Origin: Modicisalibacter tunisiensis
GTDB taxonomy: Bacteria; Pseudomonadota; Gammaproteobacteria; Pseudomonadales; Halomonadaceae
DNA: 64,000 bases
Direction: 5' to 3'
NCBI RefSeq assembly: GCF_020148005.1
Contig: NZ_JAGXFD010000001.1
Coordinates: 2,882,919-2,946,918 of the forward strand
Shown here: positions 49,256 through 59,201 of the stretch, piece by piece
Layout: each line of letters begins with the position of its first letter
Position numbering within the stretch: position 1 is the stretch's first letter
Made by a program: the position numbers and the translations under genes
The notes under the pieces: generated by a model
What the model was told of the DNA's origin: nothing
The model's database searches: none
What the model saw: only the letters and a program-made list of their open reading frames with translations

Positions 49256-49573
49256 ATGACCGTCAGCAAGACCCGCAGCAGTTTCTATCGCCGGCTCTAC
49301 GTCGCCTACCTGATCGACAGCGGGCTCGCCGACAGCGTGCCGGCACTGACCCGGGCCACCGGCATGCCCCGCCGCACGGCGCAGGACACCCTGGCGGCCC
49401 TCGCCGACCTGGATATCGTCTGCGACTTCGAGCAGGCGCCCGGCGAGCGCCACCGCACCGGCCGCCACGTGATCCGTGACTGGGGGCCGATCGACCCCGG
49501 CTGGGTCGCGCAACACCACGACCACCTGCGCCGCGTGCTCGGCTATCCCGAGCCGTCGACTGACGCCGGCTGA
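49256..49573 (+). CDS. Small winged helix-turn-helix protein
   Basis: 105 aa from the ATG at 49256, six bases further from GGAG than the ATG at 49250, so the second is preferred. Residues about 8-60 form a helix-turn-helix (YLIDSGLADSVPALTRATGMPRRTAQDTLAAL), and the C-terminal half with GRHVIRDWGPIDPGWVAQHHDHLRRVLGYP is conserved in small proteobacterial proteins. Function unknown. It lies 35 bp after the radical SAM gene and 58 bp before cobO, so it may be cotranscribed with either and could regulate one of them. Confidence 0.75.
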   Translation: MTVSKTRSSFYRRLYVAYLIDSGLADSVPALTRATGMPRRTAQDTLAALADLDIVCDFEQAPGERHRTGRHVIRDWGPIDPGWVAQHHDHLRRVLGYPEPSTDAG

Positions 49574-49631
49574 CGCGAAACCGCGGCTCGCGTAGGCTTG
49601 CCCCGACCCATCCATCGTGTACTGAGGCCCC

Positions 49632-50231
49632 ATGACCGATCGCGACACCCGCCATCGCAACTCGATGCAGAAACTCAAGACCCACGTCGACGAGCGCATC
49701 GCCGCCGCCAATGAACAACGCGGCCTGCTGCTGGTTTTCACCGGCAACGGCAAGGGCAAGACCACCGCCGCCTGGGGCACCGTCACCCGGGCGCTGGGCT
49801 ACGGCTACCGGGTCGGCGTGGTGCAGTTCATCAAGGGTCAGTGGGAATGCGGCGAGCGCGAACGGCTGGCCGAGGATCCCAACCTGGAGGTGGCGATCAT
49901 GGCCACCGGCTTCACCTGGGAGACCCAGAACCGCGAGAGCGACACCCGCGCCTGTCGCGAAGTCTGGCAGCAGGCAGAGCGCCTGCTGCGCGACCCCGAC
50001 GTCTACCTGGTGGTCCTCGACGAGATCACCTACATGCTCAAGTTCGGCTATCTGGACATCGCCACGGTGGAACGTGCCCTGCGGGAGCGCCCCGCGGAGC
50101 AGACGGTGATCGTCACCGGCCGCAATGCCCATCGCGAACTGATCGACATGGCCGACACGGTCACCGAGATGCGCGACGTCAAGCACGCCTTCGACGCCGG
50201 CATCCAGGCCCGCCGCGGCATCGACTACTGA
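49632..50231 (+). CDS. cobO: Cob(I)yrinic acid a,c-diamide adenosyltransferase
   Basis: 199 aa. P-loop TGNGKGKTT at residues 37-45 followed by GVVQFIKGQWECGERE and VLDEITYMLKFGYL, and RNAHRELIDMADTVTEM. CobO/BtuR transfers the adenosyl group from ATP to cobalt, in salvage and synthesis of adenosylcobalamin. Length agrees with E. coli BtuR (196). The B12 neighbours btuF (convergent) and btuB (7 kb away) support the role. Its last 7 bases overlap the btuF 3' end. Confidence 0.94.
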   Translation: MTDRDTRHRNSMQKLKTHVDERIAAANEQRGLLLVFTGNGKGKTTAAWGTVTRALGYGYRVGVVQFIKGQWECGERERLAEDPNLEVAIMATGFTWETQNRESDTRACREVWQQAERLLRDPDVYLVVLDEITYMLKFGYLDIATVERALRERPAEQTVIVTGRNAHRELIDMADTVTEMRDVKHAFDAGIQARRGIDY

Positions 50232-51097
50232 GCGGTGGCGGCCTCGGCCAGCACCCTGCAGACCTGCGCCATGCCCTCGAGCAGGCGCGGCCCGGGGCGG
50301 CTGATTTCGTCGGGGTCGAGGGTATAGAGATGGCCGTCGCGCACCGCCGGCAGCGTCGTCCAGCGCTGCCAGGCGGCCTGCCAGGCATCGTCGTCGCCGG
50401 CCGCGAGAATCACCGTCGGCCGCGCGGCCAGCAGGGCCTCGCGGCTGACCTGCGGCACCAGTACCGGCGAATCGGCGAACAGCGGCTGCCCGCCGCAGGC
50501 GCGGATCACCTGGGTGATGATCTGCCCGTCCCCGAGCGTGGTCAGGGGCGCGGACGCCACTTGGTAGAAGACCCGCGGCGGCCGGGCGAAGTGCTGGCGC
50601 AACTCGGCCAGGCGCGCCGCGAAACGCTCGGCCCGCGCCTCGCCCCGGTCCGCGCGCCCGGTCAGCCGACCCAGCTCGCGCAGCTCCTCGGGAATATCCG
50701 TCAGATGGCGCGGCTCGCTGGCGTAGACGGGAATGCCCAGCGCCCGCAGGCGAGTCGTCACGGCATGCGGCGTGCCGCTCAGCCAGCTCACCACCAAGTC
50801 GGGCCGCCGGCTCAGGATCGCCTCCAGGGAAATTCCCTGATAGCTGCCGACCCGCGGCAGGGTCCGCGCCGCGGGCGGGTAATCGCTGCCCGCGATCACG
50901 CCGCTCAGGGCGTCGCCGGCCCCGACCGCATAGAGCAGCTCCACCGCATGCGGGGCCAGGGCGACGATGCGTGTCGCCGGGGCATCGAGCGTCACCGGCT
51001 CGTCACGGGCATCCTCCACGGTGATGCTGGCCTCGGCCGCGCCGACCCGGCACAGCACGAGCAGCACCAGCAGACAAAAGGTCCGTGCCAGTCGCAT
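50225..51097 (-). CDS. btuF: Cobalamin-binding periplasmic protein BtuF-like
   Basis: 290 aa from the ATG at 51097 (AAGGAT eight bases upstream). Signal peptide of about 22 residues, then an ABC-type class III binding protein: ATRIVALAPHAVELLYAVGAGDALSGV and GSYQGISLEAILSRRPDLVVSW are typical of BtuF. The C-terminal lobe has ISRPGPRLLEGM. It delivers B12 to a BtuCD permease, which is not in this window. Iron-siderophore binding proteins of the same class are an alternative, but the cobO neighbour favours cobalamin. Confidence 0.87.
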   Translation of the reverse strand: MRLARTFCLLVLLVLCRVGAAEASITVEDARDEPVTLDAPATRIVALAPHAVELLYAVGAGDALSGVIAGSDYPPAARTLPRVGSYQGISLEAILSRRPDLVVSWLSGTPHAVTTRLRALGIPVYASEPRHLTDIPEELRELGRLTGRADRGEARAERFAARLAELRQHFARPPRVFYQVASAPLTTLGDGQIITQVIRACGGQPLFADSPVLVPQVSREALLAARPTVILAAGDDDAWQAAWQRWTTLPAVRDGHLYTLDPDEISRPGPRLLEGMAQVCRVLAEAATAQ

Positions 51098-51144
51098 GAT
51101 GGCGTATCCTTGTTGGCACCCGACACTCATTCGAAGGAGGTTCC

Positions 51145-51918
51145 ATGCCCCCACTTTCCTGGCTGCGCATCACGGCGGCCGTCGCCCTGATCGGCACTCC
51201 CCTCGCCGCTCACGCCCAGGCGCCGACCCACGACGACGGCCTGAGCGTCGAGGCCCGCGCCACGCTCCACGTGGCACCGGACACGGCGACGCTCAATGCC
51301 CGCCTGTGGGAGCGCACACCGGCCGTGTCCCGCAGCGCCGCGCAGTCAACCGATCCCGAGGCACTCGCCGAGGCTCGGCAACGCCTGGAGGCACGCATCG
51401 CCGAGGTAATCCGCACACTGGAGGTCAAGGGCGTTTCCAGCCGGGCCATTCAGGCCGGCTCGCTGAGCGTGCACCCCGACTATTTGCCGGCAGCGAGCCG
51501 GGACGGCGACGCCGAACCCCGGGTCCGCACCCAGCTCGAACGGCCGATCACGATCCACCTGGACACGCTGTCGCGGCTGCCCATCGTGCTGGACATCCTC
51601 ACCGGGGCCGGCGTCGACGCCCTCGACGGCGTCACCTACGACCTCGCCGATCGTGACGCCGCCGCCGACCAGGCCCTGGAACGTGCCATCGACAAGGCCC
51701 GACACAAGGCGCAGCTGATGGCGCAGCGCCTGGGCATCTCGCTGGGGCCGGTGGTGCGCGTCGCGGAAACCACCGCCCCCGACGTGCAGCCCCGCACCCT
51801 GGCGATGCGGGCCGAGGCGGCCCAAGCCAAGGGCGGCAGCGAATACCGCGCAGGCGAGATCGAGATCGACGCCGGGGTAGCGGTCACCTGGGCGATCGCC
51901 GGTCCCGACGGCGAGTGA
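51145..51918 (+). CDS. SIMPL-domain (DUF541) periplasmic protein
   Basis: 257 aa, AAGGAGG ribosome site. Signal peptide 1-24 (cut after AHA). The mature protein has the SIMPL pattern: LSVEARATLHVAPDTATLNARL, an alternating beta segment, the RAIDKARHKAQLMAQRLGISLGPVVRV-like helix with ALERAIDKARHKA, and a final strand GEIEIDAGVAVTWAI. These oligomeric outer-membrane or periplasmic proteins (E. coli YggE) affect oxidative-stress tolerance in ways not defined. It diverges from btuF across 47 bp. Confidence 0.88.
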   Translation: MPPLSWLRITAAVALIGTPLAAHAQAPTHDDGLSVEARATLHVAPDTATLNARLWERTPAVSRSAAQSTDPEALAEARQRLEARIAEVIRTLEVKGVSSRAIQAGSLSVHPDYLPAASRDGDAEPRVRTQLERPITIHLDTLSRLPIVLDILTGAGVDALDGVTYDLADRDAAADQALERAIDKARHKAQLMAQRLGISLGPVVRVAETTAPDVQPRTLAMRAEAAQAKGGSEYRAGEIEIDAGVAVTWAIAGPDGE

Positions 51919-51939
51919 CCCCATCGCCCGACGGCGGGC

Positions 51940-53247
<1,308 letters not shown>

Positions 53248-53360
53248 TCATGATAGAGGGCGAACCCGCCACGGCGGGTCCGGCAAGGGCTGTCATTGTA
53301 AGGAAAAGCGCTCCCCGCCGCGACCGCGGGGCAACTGCTGCTTGCCAGCCAGACACAGAG

Positions 53361-53462
53361 GCACCGGGGACAGGTCGTAGAGGGGGTTTTTGGCCATGGA
53401 TGGCCAAAGCAGCGCCCAAGGAGGGGTACATAGCGCCCCTCGAAGACCTGTCGACGGGTCAG
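53361..53462 (+). repeat. Structured intergenic repeat element, copy A
   Basis: About 102 bp in the serS-ydiJ gap (349 bp without other features). Nested complementary arms: P1 GACAGGTC/GACCTGTC (53369-53376 with 53445-53452), P2 GAGGGG/CCCCTC (53380-53385 with 53436-53441), P3 TTTGGCCA/TGGCCAAA with TGGA loop (53389-53396 with 53401-53408). A small CCC-AAGGA-GGG arm may add a fourth stem. Copy B at 57086-57188 is about four-fifths identical by hand alignment. Stem differences are compensated. It has the same orientation in both places. Confidence 0.85.
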
Positions 53463-53569
53463 CTCAGAAAGATGCGGAGGTTATCCTTGTCGAGCTTGGC
53501 TGCGACCGGCACGCGGATGCGCAGCAAGGCGATCTCGGGTAAGGTAGGACGCTCTCCCGATTCCTTCGC

Positions 53570-56500
53570 ATGCCCGACCCGACGACCAAAATGATCGCAC
53601 GACTGGACCCTGCTTCCCGGACCGGTGCGCGTTACGTGGCCTTCCTCGACGCCCTGCGCGAGGCCGGCTTCACCGGCGACATCGCGCCGGACTACGCCGA
53701 CCGCACCGTGCTCGCCACCGACAACTCGATCTACCAGCGCCTGCCCCAGGCGGTGCTCTACCCGCGCGACGCCGAGGATCTCGAACGCATCGCCCGGCTC
53801 GCCGCGCGCGAGGAGTTCCACGAGATCGTCCTCGCCCCGCGCGGCGGCGGCACCGGCACCAACGGCCAGTCGCTCACCGACGGGCTGGTCATCGACGTCT
53901 CGAAGCACATGAACCGCATCCTCGAGATCGACGTCGAGAACCGCCGCGTCCGCGTGCAGGCCGGGGTGGTCAAGGATCAGCTCAACGCCGCCCTGAAGCC
54001 CCACGGGCTGTTCTTCGCGCCGGAGCTGTCCACCTCCAACCGGGCGACGATCGGCGGCATGATCTCCACCGATGCCAGCGGCCAGGGCAGCTGCGAGTAC
54101 GGCAAGACCCGCGACCACGTGCTGGCCCTGAACGTGGTGCTGCGTGGCGGCGAGCGCCTGGAGAGCCGCCCGGTGGACAACGCGGGGCTCGCGGCGCTGT
54201 GCGAACGCGAGGGCATCGTCGGCGACGTGCACCGGACCGCCCGCGATATCATCGACACCCAACGCGAGGCGATCGACGCCACCTTTCCGCCGCTCAACCG
54301 CTGCCTGACCGGCTACGACCTGGCGCACCTGCGCACCAAGGACGGTCACTTCGACCTCAACAGCGTGCTGTGCGGTTCGGAGGGCTCCCTGGCCTTTCTC
54401 GCCGAGGCGACCCTCAACGTACTGCCGATTCCGGCCCACTCGACGCTGGTCAACGTCCGCTACGCCGGCTTCATGGACGCCCTGCGCGACGCCAAGGCAC
54501 TGATGGCCGCCTCGGCGGCCCCCACCTCGATCGAGACCGTCGACGACCGGGTGCTGCTGCTGGCCATGCAGGACTTCGTCTGGGACAGCGTCGCCGAGTT
54601 CTTTCCCACCGGCGAGGCCGGCGCGCCGGCGGTACGCGGCATCAATCTGATCGAGTTCAACGACGACGATCCCGCGCGTCTGGCCTCCCGGGTCGCCGAC
54701 TTCTGCGCGCACCTCGAGGCCGACGCCAGCGTCGAGCGCCTGGGCTACACCCTCGCCGAGGGCCGCGAGCAGATCGGGCGCGTCTACGCCATGCGCAAGC
54801 GCTCGGTGGGCCTGCTGGGCAACGTGCAGGGCGAGAAGCGCCCCATCCCGTTCGTCGAGGACACCGCGGTGCCCCCCGAGCACCTGGCCGACTACATCGC
54901 CGAATTCCGCGACCTGCTCGACGGCCACGGCCTGAGCTACGGCATGTTCGGCCACGTCGACGCCGGGGTGCTCCACGTGCGCCCGGCGATCGACATGAAG
55001 GATCCCGAGCAGGCCGCGCTGATCCGGCCGATCTCCGACGCCGTGGCGGCACTGACCCACAAGTACCACGGCCTGCTGTGGGGCGAGCACGGCAAGGGCG
55101 TGCGCTCGGAATATGCGCCGAAATTCTTCGGCGACCTCTACCCCAGCCTGCAGCGCCTCAAGGGCGCCTTCGACCCGCACAACCAGCTCAATCCCGGCAA
55201 GATCGCCACGCCGCTTTCCCCCCCGCCCGACGCCGCGGAAGCCGTCACCCCGCCCGACGCCGCGGCTGAAACGGCCTCCGTGACGACGGCGAGCGGCGAC
55301 ACCGACGAGCAGGCCGTGAAATGGGTCGACCCGGGCCTGCTGCGCATCGACGGCGTGCCGACCCGCGGCGAGCACGACCGCCAGATTGACGAGCGGGTCT
55401 GGCAGGCCCACGGCGAGGCGGTGTACTGCAACGGCAACGGCGCCTGCTACAACTACGACCCCGATGACGCCATGTGCCCGTCGTGGAAGGCCACGCGCGA
55501 TCGCGTCCACTCGCCCAAGGGGCGCGCCAGCCTGATGCGTGAATGGCTGCGCCTGCAGGGCAACGCCGGCATCGACGTGCTGGACGAGTCACGCCGCACG
55601 CGCCGCCAGGGCGCCTGGGGCTTCGTTCGCGGCTTCCCGAAGCGCCTCGCCAACACCCTGGCGGCGCGGCGCGGCGAGCCGGACGTGTCCCATCAGGTCT
55701 ACGACGCCATGGCCGGCTGCCTGGCCTGCAAGTCCTGCGCCGGGCAGTGCCCGGTGAAGGTCAGCGTGCCCACCTTCCGTTCGCAGTTCCTGGAGATCTA
55801 CCACGGCCGTTACCTGCGTCCGCTGCGCGACTACCTGATCGGCGGGCTGGAGTTCCTCGTGCCCTACCTGCGCCCGGTGGCGCCGCTCTACAACGCCCTG
55901 CTCGACACCCGCCTGGTGGATCGCCTGCTGGCCGGCCCGATCGGCATGGTCGACAGCCCGCGGCTGTCGCGGGCGAATCTCGCCAGACAGCTGCGCGCCT
56001 GGGGCATCGCCGAGGCCACGCCGACCACGCTGGGCCGGCTCACCGAGACCCAGAAGGCACGCAGCGTGGTCCTCGTCCAGGACGCCTTCACCAGCCACTT
56101 CGAGGCAAAGCTGGTGATGGACATCGTCGAGCTGCTCGGCCGGCTCGACATCCGCGTGTTCGTCGCGCCCTTCGCGCCCAACGGCAAGCCGCTGCACGTC
56201 CAGGGCTTCCTGGGTGCCTTCGCGCGCACCGCCGAGAAGCAGGCCCGGCGCCTGTCGACGCTCGCCGAGTTCGGCGTGCCGCTGGTGGGCATCGACCCGG
56301 CGATGACGCTCACCTACCGCCAGGAGTACGTCAAGGCGCTGGGCGCCGCGGCCGTCCCCGAGGTCAAGCTGCTTCAGGAGTGGCTGCTCGACCTGCCCGA
56401 CGCGGTGTTGCCCGAAACCACCGTCCACGAGGACCCCGGCTTCCGGCTGCTGACCCACTGCACCGAGGCCACCAACGCGCCGGGCAGCCCGCGGGCCTGG

Positions 56501-56782
56501 CAGCGGCTGTTCGCCCGTTTCGGCCTGCAGCTCGAGCCCCTGGCCACCGGCTGCTGCGGGATGTCCGGCACCTACGGCCACGAGGCCCGCAACCGCGAGA
56601 CCTCGGAGACCATCTACGACCTCTCCTGGCGCGGGCGGGTCGAGGATCCGGCCAACGCCGGGCGCCTGCTGGCCACCGGCTACTCCTGCCGCAGCCAGGC
56701 CCGGCGCTTGTCGGATACGGCGCTGCCGCATCCACTGCAGGGCTTGCTGATCACCCTCAAGCGCCAGCATCATCCGGCATGA
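53570..56782 (+). CDS. ydiJ: FAD-linked oxidase / 4Fe-4S oxidoreductase of the YdiJ type
   Basis: 1070 aa (E. coli YdiJ 1018). N-terminal FAD-binding PCMH domain (APRGGGTGTNGQSL, APELSTSNRATIGGMISTDASGQGS), FAD-linked oxidase C domain (EDTAVPPEHLADYIAEFR, LSYGMFGHVDAGVLHVRPA, GLLWGEHGKGVRSEY), then two iron-sulfur sets (CNGNGACYNYDPDDAMCP; CLACKSCAGQCPV) and a C-terminal CCG domain (HCTEATN, GCCGMSGTYGHEA). The E. coli enzyme has been described as a D-2-hydroxyglutarate dehydrogenase. A roughly 25-residue Ala/Asp-rich insert near residue 565 accounts for part of the extra length. No clear ribosome site precedes the ATG at 53570; Met8 (53591) is an alternative. Confidence 0.9.
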   Translation: MPDPTTKMIARLDPASRTGARYVAFLDALREAGFTGDIAPDYADRTVLATDNSIYQRLPQAVLYPRDAEDLERIARLAAREEFHEIVLAPRGGGTGTNGQSLTDGLVIDVSKHMNRILEIDVENRRVRVQAGVVKDQLNAALKPHGLFFAPELSTSNRATIGGMISTDASGQGSCEYGKTRDHVLALNVVLRGGERLESRPVDNAGLAALCEREGIVGDVHRTARDIIDTQREAIDATFPPLNRCLTGYDLAHLRTKDGHFDLNSVLCGSEGSLAFLAEATLNVLPIPAHSTLVNVRYAGFMDALRDAKALMAASAAPTSIETVDDRVLLLAMQDFVWDSVAEFFPTGEAGAPAVRGINLIEFNDDDPARLASRVADFCAHLEADASVERLGYTLAEGREQIGRVYAMRKRSVGLLGNVQGEKRPIPFVEDTAVPPEHLADYIAEFRDLLDGHGLSYGMFGHVDAGVLHVRPAIDMKDPEQAALIRPISDAVAALTHKYHGLLWGEHGKGVRSEYAPKFFGDLYPSLQRLKGAFDPHNQLNPGKIATPLSPPPDAAEAVTPPDAAAETASVTTASGDTDEQAVKWVDPGLLRIDGVPTRGEHDRQIDERVWQAHGEAVYCNGNGACYNYDPDDAMCPSWKATRDRVHSPKGRASLMREWLRLQGNAGIDVLDESRRTRRQGAWGFVRGFPKRLANTLAARRGEPDVSHQVYDAMAGCLACKSCAGQCPVKVSVPTFRSQFLEIYHGRYLRPLRDYLIGGLEFLVPYLRPVAPLYNALLDTRLVDRLLAGPIGMVDSPRLSRANLARQLRAWGIAEATPTTLGRLTETQKARSVVLVQDAFTSHFEAKLVMDIVELLGRLDIRVFVAPFAPNGKPLHVQGFLGAFARTAEKQARRLSTLAEFGVPLVGIDPAMTLTYRQEYVKALGAAAVPEVKLLQEWLLDLPDAVLPETTVHEDPGFRLLTHCTEATNAPGSPRAWQRLFARFGLQLEPLATGCCGMSGTYGHEARNRETSETIYDLSWRGRVEDPANAGRLLATGYSCRSQARRLSDTALPHPLQGLLITLKRQHHPA

Positions 56783-56840
56783 GACACCGGCGGGGCCGCT
56801 CGGCCCCGTCGCTTCACGACACGCCGTAGCGGAGGTCGCC

Positions 56841-57041
56841 ATGTCGCGGACCCTGATCCTGATCGGCCTGGGCATCGTCGTCGTCGGACTGCTCTGGCCC
56901 TGGCTGTCGAAACTGCCGCTGGGCCGGCTGCCCGGTGATCTGCTGATCCGGCGCGAGCACATCACCCTCTATATTCCCGTGACCACCATGGTGCTGATCA
57001 GCGCGATCCTGTCGCTGCTGGTCTGGCTCTTTCATCGCTAA
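56841..57041 (+). CDS. DUF2905 small membrane protein
   Basis: 66 aa with two membrane segments (about 4-22 and 44-64) and the conserved central LPLGRLPGDLLIRRE motif of DUF2905. Function unknown. GGAGG ribosome site. It follows ydiJ by 58 bp, so they may form a short operon, and is followed by repeat element copy B. Confidence 0.88.
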   Translation: MSRTLILIGLGIVVVGLLWPWLSKLPLGRLPGDLLIRREHITLYIPVTTMVLISAILSLLVWLFHR

Positions 57042-57085
57042 CCCTGTCGCCAATGCAGGACAAGCGCAGTTGGCTCGGGCCAGGG

Positions 57086-57188
57086 GCGCCGGGGACAGCT
57101 CGAAGAGGGGGTCCTGCGCCATGGATGGCGCAGGTAGCGCCCATGGAGGGATTCACAGCGCCCCCTCGCAGAGCTGTCGACGGATCAG
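57086..57188 (+). repeat. Structured intergenic repeat element, copy B
   Basis: About 103 bp. P1 GACAGCTC/GAGCTGTC (57094-57101 with 57171-57178), P2 GAGGGGG/CCCCCTC (57105-57111 with 57161-57167), P3 CCTGCGCCA/TGGCGCAGG with the same TGGA loop (57113-57121 with 57126-57134). Relative to copy A, four base pairs in P1 and P3 are changed on both sides so that pairing is kept. Outer sequences CCGGGGACAG and CTGTCGACGG are nearly identical in both copies. Confidence 0.85.
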
Positions 57189-57307
57189 ACCCTGGCGACG
57201 ACACGAACTACGCTAGCCTTGGTTGTCACCGCCGCGCGATTGCGCCCTGCCCGGCGGCCGGTTAGGCTGCGCGCTCGTTCTGCTCGCCACACCGGGGAAC
57301 CGTCATC

Positions 57308-59146
57308 ATGCAGCATCCCGCCCTCGTGCTGACCGGCATCGGCCTGCTGGCGCTCGCCTGCCAGTGGCTCGCCTGGCGCCTGCGCCTGCCGGCCATCCTG
57401 CCCCTGCTGATCGGCGGCATCGCCGCGGGCCCGGTCACCGGCCTGCTCGAGCCCGATGCCCTGCTTGGCGAGCTGCTGTTTCCGCTGGTCTCACTGGCGG
57501 TCGCGGTGATCCTCTTCGAGGGCAGCCTGACGCTGGACTTCAAGGACCTGCGCGGCCACGGCCACACGGTACGCCGACTGGTGATGTGGGGCGCGCTGGT
57601 CACCGCGGTGATCGGCGCACTGGCTGCGCACGGGATTCTCGGCCTTGACTGGCCGATGGCCAGCGTGCTGGGCGCGGTGCTGGTGGTCACGGGGCCGACC
57701 GTGGTCCTGCCCCTGGTGCAGACGCTGCGGGCCCGCGCCCACCTGACGCAGATCCTGCGCTGGGAGGGCATTCTGATCGACCCGGTGGGCGCGATCGGCG
57801 CCGTGCTGGTCTACGAGTTCGTGGCCCTGGGGCTCGCCCAGGGGGCGATCACCCATACCCTGCTGCTGTTCGGCAAGACGCTGTCCATCGGCTTCGGCCT
57901 GGGCATCATCGGCGGTTACCTGTGGGGGCTGGTGCTGCGCCACCACTGGCTGCCCCAGCGACTGCACAGCTTCGGCACGCTGATGACCATGCTCGGGCTG
58001 TTCACGGTCTCCAACCAGCTCTTCCACGAGTCGGGGCTGCTCACCGTGACGGTGATGGGCGTGTGGCTGGCCAACATGCGCGCCGTGCCCACCCAGCAGA
58101 TCATCGAGTTCAAGGAGACGCTCTCGGTGCTGCTGATCTCGGGGCTGTTCATCCTGCTGGCCGCGCGACTGACCACCGATCAGCTGGCCTCGCTGTCGTG
58201 GCCGGCCTGGGGCTACCTGTTCGTGCTGGTGGGGGTCGCCCGCCCGCTGGCGGTCTGGCTGTGCACCCTGGGCAGCGGCCTGCACTGGCGCGAGAAGGCG
58301 CTGCTGGCCTGGCTGTCGCCGCGCGGCATCGTCGCCGCCGCGGTGGCCTCGCTGTTCGCCATCAAGCTCGAGGACGCCGGAGTCGCCGGTGCCGACCGCC
58401 TGGTGCCGACCACCTTCCTGGTGATCATCAGCACGGTAGTGGTGCAGAGCCTGCTGTCGCGGCCGATCGCCCGGCTGCTCGGGGTCAGCGAACCGCCGCC
58501 CTCGGGCTTTCTGATCCTCGGCGCCAATCCCCTGGCCCGCGCCGTGGCCCGCGCGCTGACCGATGCCGGCTTCGCGGTGCGCCTGGCCGACACCAACTGG
58601 GACGCCGTGCAGGAGGCCCGCATGGCCGGCCTGCCGGTCTACTACGGCAATCCGCTGTCGGAGCACGCCGCCCAGCACCTGGAGCTGACCGGCATCGGCC
58701 ACCTGCTGCCGCTGTCGCCCTACCGGGAACTCAACAACCTGGCGGCCCTGCACTTCGAGCACCTGCTCGGCCACGGCCGGGTCTTCCGCCTGGCCGAGCA
58801 CGATGACGCCGGCGCCCACCGCCACCGCGAACAGGCACTGGCCCATCTGCCGCTGCTGTTCGCCGACGACGCCACCTACGCGCGGCTGTCCAGCCTGATC
58901 GCCGGCGGCGCCGAGCTGCGCAGTGCCCGGCTCAGCGAGTCCTTCACCATCGACGACTATCGCGCGATCCATGACGATCGCCTGCTGCCGCTGTTCTGCA
59001 TCGGCCAGGGCGGTCGCCTGCGTGTCGCCAGCGACCGCCAGCCTCTCGCGCCCCGGGCGGGCGAGACGCTGATCAGCCTGATCTTCCCCGACTCACCGGA
59101 ATACGCCCCGGAACGGGACGACCGGCGCTCGGCGCAGCGCGCCTGA
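57308..59146 (+). CDS. CPA1-type Na+/H+ antiporter with C-terminal nucleotide-binding domain
   Basis: 612 aa. About 12 membrane segments over residues 1-395, including the FEGSLTLDFKDL, GPTVVLPLVQTLRARAHLTQILRWEGILIDPVGAI and ALLAWLSPRGIVAAAVASL motifs of NhaP-like cation:proton antiporters (with the ion-binding Asp of LIDPVGA). The last 200 residues carry a TrkA-N-like Rossmann fold (GFLILGANPLARAVARALTDAGF) and a TrkA-C-like end (PLFCIGQGGRLRV), implying gating by NAD(H) or another nucleotide. It would exchange Na+ or K+ for H+, useful in a halophile. Ion choice is not determined. Confidence 0.88.
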   Translation: MQHPALVLTGIGLLALACQWLAWRLRLPAILPLLIGGIAAGPVTGLLEPDALLGELLFPLVSLAVAVILFEGSLTLDFKDLRGHGHTVRRLVMWGALVTAVIGALAAHGILGLDWPMASVLGAVLVVTGPTVVLPLVQTLRARAHLTQILRWEGILIDPVGAIGAVLVYEFVALGLAQGAITHTLLLFGKTLSIGFGLGIIGGYLWGLVLRHHWLPQRLHSFGTLMTMLGLFTVSNQLFHESGLLTVTVMGVWLANMRAVPTQQIIEFKETLSVLLISGLFILLAARLTTDQLASLSWPAWGYLFVLVGVARPLAVWLCTLGSGLHWREKALLAWLSPRGIVAAAVASLFAIKLEDAGVAGADRLVPTTFLVIISTVVVQSLLSRPIARLLGVSEPPPSGFLILGANPLARAVARALTDAGFAVRLADTNWDAVQEARMAGLPVYYGNPLSEHAAQHLELTGIGHLLPLSPYRELNNLAALHFEHLLGHGRVFRLAEHDDAGAHRHREQALAHLPLLFADDATYARLSSLIAGGAELRSARLSESFTIDDYRAIHDDRLLPLFCIGQGGRLRVASDRQPLAPRAGETLISLIFPDSPEYAPERDDRRSAQRA

Positions 59147-59153
59147 AACGACT

Positions 59154-59177
59154 CGGCCGCCCACGAGGGGCGGCCGA
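59154..59177 (-). terminator. Possible terminator after trpC
   Basis: Stem CGGCCGCCC/GGGCGGCCG (59154-59162 with 59168-59176) between the convergent antiporter and trpC genes. On the minus strand GAGTCGTTT follows, so the U tract is weak. Confidence 0.45.
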
Positions 59178-59201
59178 CAGCAGGCGCCAGGGTGGCGCGG
59201 T

